Shown piece after piece: positions 59,546 through 64,000 of a stretch of 64,000 nt of DNA (its first letter is position 1; each line of letters opens with the position of its first letter). This DNA is from Megascapheus bottae. Taxonomy: Eukaryota > Chordata > Mammalia > Rodentia > Geomyidae. Position numbers and translations under genes: made by a program. The notes below the pieces were generated by a model. It made no database searches. It was given only the letters and a program-made list of their open reading frames with translations, and had not been told where the DNA came from. The stretch lies in NCBI GenBank assembly GCA_024803745.1, contig JANJXV010000039.1, positions 10,025,001 through 10,089,000 of the forward strand, given 5' to 3'.

Positions 59546-59789
59546 ACCACACATATACACAACTTACAGGAAAAGTATTTTAAAAGACAGCTGTTGACAA
59601 TGAGTAAAAGGATGAGAACATAAAAACTGTGTTTGTCTATGATTTCCTCTCTTGGGACAAGTAGAAACTGTCTTTGAATCCCAGGTGACAAACCAGGTCT
59701 TTCCCCGGGCATAAAAATAAAGTCTTCACCAGTCCCACACACTTTATTTATTTATTTATTTACTACCCTACACATTTGCCTGTTTATTT
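59546..59789. other. Unassigned, with (TTTA)n
   Basis: (TTTA)n of about five units at 59742-59761. Confidence 0.45.
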
Positions 59790-60035
59790 AGCTGCTACCT
59801 GGGCTTGAGCTACTCGGGACCTTGCATTTATTTGACTTAGCTTGCTTGGTTGGTGCTCTATCACTTGAGCCATGCTTCCGGTTTGGCTTTTGCAGGGGGG
59901 GGGCGAAGAGGAGGGGATGATATTTTGAAGATGGAATTTCACAGACTTTTCTGCTTGTGCTGGCTTTAAACCTCAATCCCTAGGACCTTAATCATTTGAG
60001 TAGCTAGGATTACTGAGCCAAGGATGCTAGGTCAC
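59790..60035 (-). mobile_element. Composite SINE, diverged, with G-run insertion
   Basis: CTGGGCTTGAGCTAC, CTCTATCACTTGAGCC, a G9 run in the linker, GGCTTTAAACCTCAATCCC, GAGTAGCTAGGATTACTG. Confidence 0.78.
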
Positions 60036-60459
60036 AAACCTTTATTTATTTAGATGACACAGTTGCACCAAACTGCAATTCAAAGCTCATCTTTCTACAG
60101 GAGGGAGAAACTCTATCATGGAAGGACAAAAAAAGGGAAACATCGGCAAAACATCCCTTGCGTTCTTCTAGGAAAGCAAGGTTTCAGTCAAGAAAGACAG
60201 AAATGTAGTTGTTTCAAGGTCTTGGATTTGATTCCTTCTGGCATCCATGAGTAGTGTGCAGAATTTCCCACCAGAAATGGAAGACTGCATTAGAGAGTTC
60301 ACAAAGGTCCTACTTGGGATCTAGCTTCAAGGTAAAGTTTCATGTTCTATATAGAAAGCACAGAGAAGTGTCAGTTGAGGTGTATCGATCCAATTGTCTG
60401 TTACCTTGTGCTTTCAAATCTTCTGGTTGTCATTCAGGAAAAAAAGCCAATTAAAATAT
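60036..60459. other. Unassigned unique sequence
   Basis: No repeat recognised. Two consecutive 66-codon forward frames without domains. Confidence 0.4.
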
Positions 60460-60658
60460 AGCCTGATGCTGGTGATTCACGCTTGCAATCCCAATTGCTC
60501 AGGAGGCAGAGATCTGAGGATTGAGGTTCAAAGCTAGTTTGGGCAGGAAAGTCTGTTAGATTACATATCTCAAATCAACTATCCAAAAGCTACGAGTATG
60601 GTTAATAGCAGTGGAATAATGCCAGGCCCTGGATTCAAGCCCCAGTACCAGCACAAAG
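60460..60658 (+). mobile_element. Composite SINE, A-box side decayed
   Basis: GCCTGATGCTGGTGATTCACG, GCTCAGGAGGCAGAGATC, GAGGTTCAAAGCTAG, GATTCAAGCCCCAGTACC. TATGGTTAATAGCAGTGG stands where CTCAAGTGGTAG is expected. Confidence 0.83.
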
Positions 60659-60689
60659 ACAAAATCAATAATATGTGGTTTATCCCCGA

Positions 60690-60960
60690 CTGTTTCTGCA
60701 TCAGACTTCCGTACCTGGTGTATTGTAAGGACATTTATTTGTTTATTGGAATTAGGGAAGAGAAGGAGGAAAAACAACACAATGAGACAAAGGACAAAAG
60801 GTGAATCAATGTAACAGTGATATTCACAAGACAACGTGTTAGAAATGAACTTTACAACTTGGGAGGAAAAGTGGGAGAAAAACATGGGAAGGGGTAAAAA
60901 TGTTCGAGAAGTAATGTACCTTACAAATTTAACTGTAACCCCTCTGCATATCACCAAAAA
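60690..60960 (+). mobile_element. LINE-1 3' UTR fragment
   Basis: GTATTGTAAGGACATTTATTTGTTTATTGG, then a purine-rich part (GGGAAGAGAAGGAGG), GGGAAGGGGTAAAAATGTTCG and AACTGTAACCCCTCTGC follow the order of the minus-strand L1 at 38471 when that is read on its own strand. No duplication located. Confidence 0.65.
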
Positions 60961-61097
60961 TGTGGAAGCCCCAATATTTGTTACATGCTTTCATGGAGCT
61001 TTTTGTGCACTTTATCAATTCTTGCTACTCTGCTGCGTGACTAAAATGATCACACAGCCAGCTGCTTGTTTGTGGATCTGTTTCTTACATGTACACA

Positions 61098-61098
<1 letters not shown>
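60961..61098. other. Unassigned unique sequence
   Basis: No repeat recognised. Confidence 0.4.

Positions 61099-61147
<49 letters not shown>
61099..61147. repeat. (GT)n microsatellite at a SINE tail
   Basis: About 24 GT units ending at the 3' end of the reverse-strand SINE. Confidence 0.95.
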
Positions 61148-61148
<1 letters not shown>

Positions 61149-61352
61149 CCCAGTCCTGGGCTTGAACTCAGAGCCTGGGTGCTGTCCCAGAGCTTTATTT
61201 GTTCAAGGCTTGTTGCATTCTACCACTTGAGCCAGGCTTTTTAGTGGTTGGAGATGAAAGCCTCACAGATTTTCCTGCCTGCAAAGGCTTTGAACCAGGA
61301 TCCTCAGTTCAGTCTCTCAGCATTCCAGGTGTGATCCAGCAGTGACCAGCTT
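61148..61352 (-). mobile_element. Composite 7SL/tRNA SINE, left half diverged
   Basis: CCCAGTCCTGGGCTTGAACTC, TTCTACCACTTGAGCC, GGTTGGAGATGAAAGCCTC. The usual CCTGAGTAGCTAGGATTACAG is reduced to CTCAGCATTCCAGG. Confidence 0.83.
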
Positions 61353-61870
61353 AAGGCTAGATAGTTTTACGTTGCACAGAGTAATCAATGCATAAGCACC
61401 TAATAATAATGAAGACAACGATAACAATAATGACACTGATAAGGATAATAATTTAATAGAAACGATAATAAAGTGTCCAAGAACAAGATTAAATTCTCAT
61501 ACCAGCATCACTATGTAGTATCTCAATTATTTTCTTTCTCTTCCAGAGACAGGGGGAAAAACATTCCTGAACTGCCACCCCTCCCCCCATAATACAATTA
61601 CACCTGTAAATAAATATATCAATGTCTCCACACAATGCATATTTATGCACAATCTATACTCTTGGCCATTCTTTACTTATCAAGGAGCTATCACTGCTCA
61701 GCCTTAAGGAGTGATGCTGTTAATTTAGTCTTGGGGTTTGGGATAAAGATGGACTCTGTGAATCCGAGAGTAAGGCTAATTAAGTGGCATTCATTGACAA
61801 TCTGGGGGGAGAGAGGGGGAGAATAGAGATTTCTCATGGGAAAGTCAGTGTATCTCCATTGACCCTTACT
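61353..61870. promoter_or_regulatory. Candidate conserved non-coding block
   Basis: Very AT-rich, repeat-free: CACCTAATAATAATGAAGAC, GGATAATAATTTAATAG, CTGTTAATTTAGTC, GGCTAATTAAGTGGC. Homeodomain cores are abundant. Confidence 0.35.
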
Positions 61871-61989
61871 TGGGCTCTTTATTTGTAGTGGTGGGTACAT
61901 TCTACCTGCCTCAATGATGTCTTTTGTTGGGGGGGAGGGCGGTAAACCACCCTTCACCTTGAGATGGGTCTTTCTTTCGGGACACCTTT

Positions 61990-62285
61990 TCCAATCGGTT
62001 CCCATGATCTGCTTCCACACAAAGTGATGCTTTAGCTTAATTCCTTCCTGCCTGTAGGGCGTGAGGCTTGGCGGGAGCCTTCGTCAAAACTTCCGAGGGC
62101 TCTGTCAGTTTGAAAAGAACATGACCTTTAAATTGTATCAGTATGTTTGCTGGTGCATAGACGTGGGAAAGGTTTGGCCTGATGGAAAACCACTCAGAGA
62201 CCCGAGGAGTGATTTCCAGGCAGCCAGAGCAGCCCAATCATTTGTTTATTCATAATCTGCTAAGTGGAGTGAGAATGAGGACTGT
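61990..62285. promoter_or_regulatory. Candidate conserved non-coding block
   Basis: GCTTTAGCTTAATTCC, GGGCGTGAGGCTTGGCGGGAGCC (in part), CATGACCTTTAAATTG, GTTTATTCATAATCTGC. CpGs retained. Evenly composed. Confidence 0.38.
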
Positions 62286-62788
62286 TCCCCACACTGACCT
62301 GCTGGGTGAGAGGGGCTGAGGGGTCAGATTTGGGGCTACTTTGCCTCTCTCAAGGTATTTCTCTCCCCTTGTTTTTGAGCTCCAGGTCTTGGCACATGGG
62401 CTCAATAGAATGCTAGGCTTAAAGCAAGAATTCTACTTCCAATGAAGGAACAGCTCTAAAGTTGCACATCAAGCCTCCCAATAGAGTTTGCAAGGGCTGC
62501 TCAAACTCAAGTGGGAAGTTGACTAGAGACCAAGGCATATATTCTGGTTTTAATCCCATTTTGTTTTGTTTGGTGCCAATACGATGGCTTGTAACAGAAG
62601 GTCTGTCCCTTGGCTTTTTCACATGCCTAGATTTCGGAAATGTTCTTTTATCAGAATAAAAAGAATTCAAGAATTCTATCTGGTGTACATGCATATATGC
62701 AATTAGAATCTATATGTATATTTTATAGAGACATATATACATGTGTGTGTCTATACGCATATACCTATCTATATCTATATATATGCAA
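62286..62788. other. Unassigned, ending in TA-rich microsatellite
   Basis: 62286-62680 ordinary unique DNA. 62685-62788 is TA/CATA-rich (ATATATAC, CTATATCTATATATATGC) and lies at the 3' end of the next SINE. Confidence 0.4.
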
Positions 62789-63017
62789 ACACTAGGGCTG
62801 GAATTCAGCGCCTGGGACATTGTCCCTTAGCTTTTTTGTATTGCTCAAGGCTGGTGCTCTACCACTTGACTCACAGCTCCATCTCTGGCTTTTTGCTAGT
62901 TGAGTGGAGATAAGAGTCTCATGGAATTTCTTGCCCAGGCTGGCTTTGAATCATCATCCTCACATCTCAGCCTCCTGAGTTGCTAGGATTGTACGTGTGA
63001 ACTACTAGTGTCCACTT
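62789..63017 (-). mobile_element. Composite 7SL/tRNA SINE, full length
   Basis: AACACTAGGGCTGGAATTC, GCTCTACCACTTGACTCAC, GGAGATAAGAGTCTCATGG, GGCTTTGAATCATCATCC, GAGTTGCTAGGATTGTACG. Confidence 0.9.
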
Positions 63018-63638
63018 CATGACATCTTTTTCTTTCAGAATGGAGGAAATTGCCCATCCTTCATCTCTGCTGAGGAGGAGAGAGGGCAAAAGAGAGAGCG
63101 AGAGGGAGGAGAGGCAAAGAGGAGTGAGGCGTGTGGACAGAATGGACATGGAAGGTGTTCACGTTCTTGTCTTAGTTGGCTTTGCTTTCTGGATCACTGT
63201 GTGATCTCTAAAGATGGATAATCTCGGAGGGGAAAACAACCCAGGAGGCTTTGTCAAAAAGAACGCCTATTAAAGAACAAAATGCACGGAGGTTGCTTTA
63301 GCTAAACCTATTGTGAGGAGACGGTGTCTCTGCTCTTTTGCAGTGAGAAAGAGCAATGAACGAGTTCCTGACTCCAGGTCTCGTTTATACTCATGTGGTA
63401 AAGTATAATCATTTATCAGCTTGGGTGAAACTTCTGGGCCTGACCACAAGCAACGATGCTGTGAGGTATTGACCGAGTCTGGTTCCTAATGCAAAATGTA
63501 AAATGAGGGTTGAAACATACTTGATGGAATTAAAACCTTAGTATTGGCTTTTGGCTCCTGGCTCTTGCAGCTTCTATAATAAATGCAGAGCATCTGAGAA
63601 ACCAAAGCAAATAGCCAGGCATTTCTGCAAGATGGAGA

Positions 63639-63640
<2 letters not shown>
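63018..63640. other. Unique sequence, right part possibly conserved
   Basis: Purine-rich 63070-63130, then 63280-63610 evenly composed and repeat-free (GTAAAGTATAATCATTTATCAGC, TTCTATAATAAATGCAGAGC in part). Confidence 0.3.

Positions 63641-63672
<32 letters not shown>
63641..63672. repeat. (GT)n microsatellite
   Basis: About 15 GT units. Confidence 0.95.
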
Positions 63673-63673
<1 letters not shown>

Positions 63674-63941
63674 ATCCACGCTCACCAAAAGGCACTAAAA
63701 GATTTGAAAGTTGATTTCTTTTGCTCCTGCAAGGCTTTTTCATCTCCAACTTGGACCTACACCGTTTTGTTTATTTTAACAAGAATGCTTTCATTTTAGT
63801 TTTTACTATGTGTAGATGAAGACAAAGTGACATGTTAGATAAATGATATAATCCTGATTATCACATTAAACTGTACACAGGGAACCTTAAAAGAGAAAGG
63901 GTCATACAAACCCAAACCAAACATTATAGCACCAGCTATAA
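63673..63941. other. Unassigned unique sequence
   Basis: AT-rich (GATAAATGATATAATCCTG, CACATTAAACTG). No repeat recognised. Confidence 0.35.
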
Positions 63942-64000
63942 CGAGCCTGTGACTCACGCCAGTCAGCCTAGCTACTCAGGGGGCTGAAATCTGAGTACTG
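63942..64000 (+). mobile_element. Composite SINE, cut by the window edge
   Basis: GACTCACGCCAGTCAGCC, TAGCTACTCAGGGGGCTG. Only the first 59 bases of the left half are inside the window. Confidence 0.8.

Overview
This is a stretch of mammalian nuclear DNA with no protein-coding gene or structural RNA gene that I can support. The organism is most likely a rodent. About 60 copies of one composite SINE are scattered on both strands. Its left half is 7SL-derived (B1/Alu-like: 'GGCTCATGCCTGTAATCCTAGCTACTCAGGAGGCTGAG' written in part, then GGTTCAAAGCC). Its right half is tRNA-derived and ID-like (A-box-like TGGCTCAAGTGGTAGAGTG, B-box-like GAGTTCAAGCCCC). There are also ID-type monomers and ID+right-half dimers. 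B1- and ID-type parts together are a rodent hallmark. The dimer style suggests the kangaroo-rat/pocket-mouse/gopher group (Geomyoidea), but that placement is inferred from memory of repeat style and is not proven.

Layout. 1-12 kb: SINE-dense, with short unique gaps. 12-23 kb: SINE-poor and AT-rich, with a 1.3 kb degenerate AT-rich tandem array (13.2-14.5 kb), several long unique blocks that read like vertebrate conserved non-coding DNA, and many microsatellites. 23-36 kb: SINEs alternate with unique blocks, the best being 24.66-25.03, 30.87-31.69 and 34.33-35.06 kb. 36-41 kb: a unique block (37.14-37.93), a 5'-truncated LINE-1 with a 14-bp target-site duplication (38.46-39.62), and an ancient ERVL/MLT2-like solo LTR (39.78-40.52). 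41-53 kb: unique blocks, a short LINE-1 3' end with a 15-bp target-site duplication (46.54-46.89), a 51-bp minisatellite (48.52-48.73), and a SINE-in-SINE insertion (51.66-52.11). 53-64 kb: a unique block at 53.26-53.72, a second SINE-in-SINE insertion (55.09-55.49), more microsatellites, and a partial SINE running off the right edge.

Nothing works together as an operon or gene set. LINE-1 supplies the machinery that moves the SINEs. The SINE 3' tails appear to have seeded a large share of the microsatellites. The unique blocks between repeats are the likeliest functional DNA, plausibly distal enhancers in a gene desert or a large intron. All longer reading frames are explained by microsatellites, repeats or chance.
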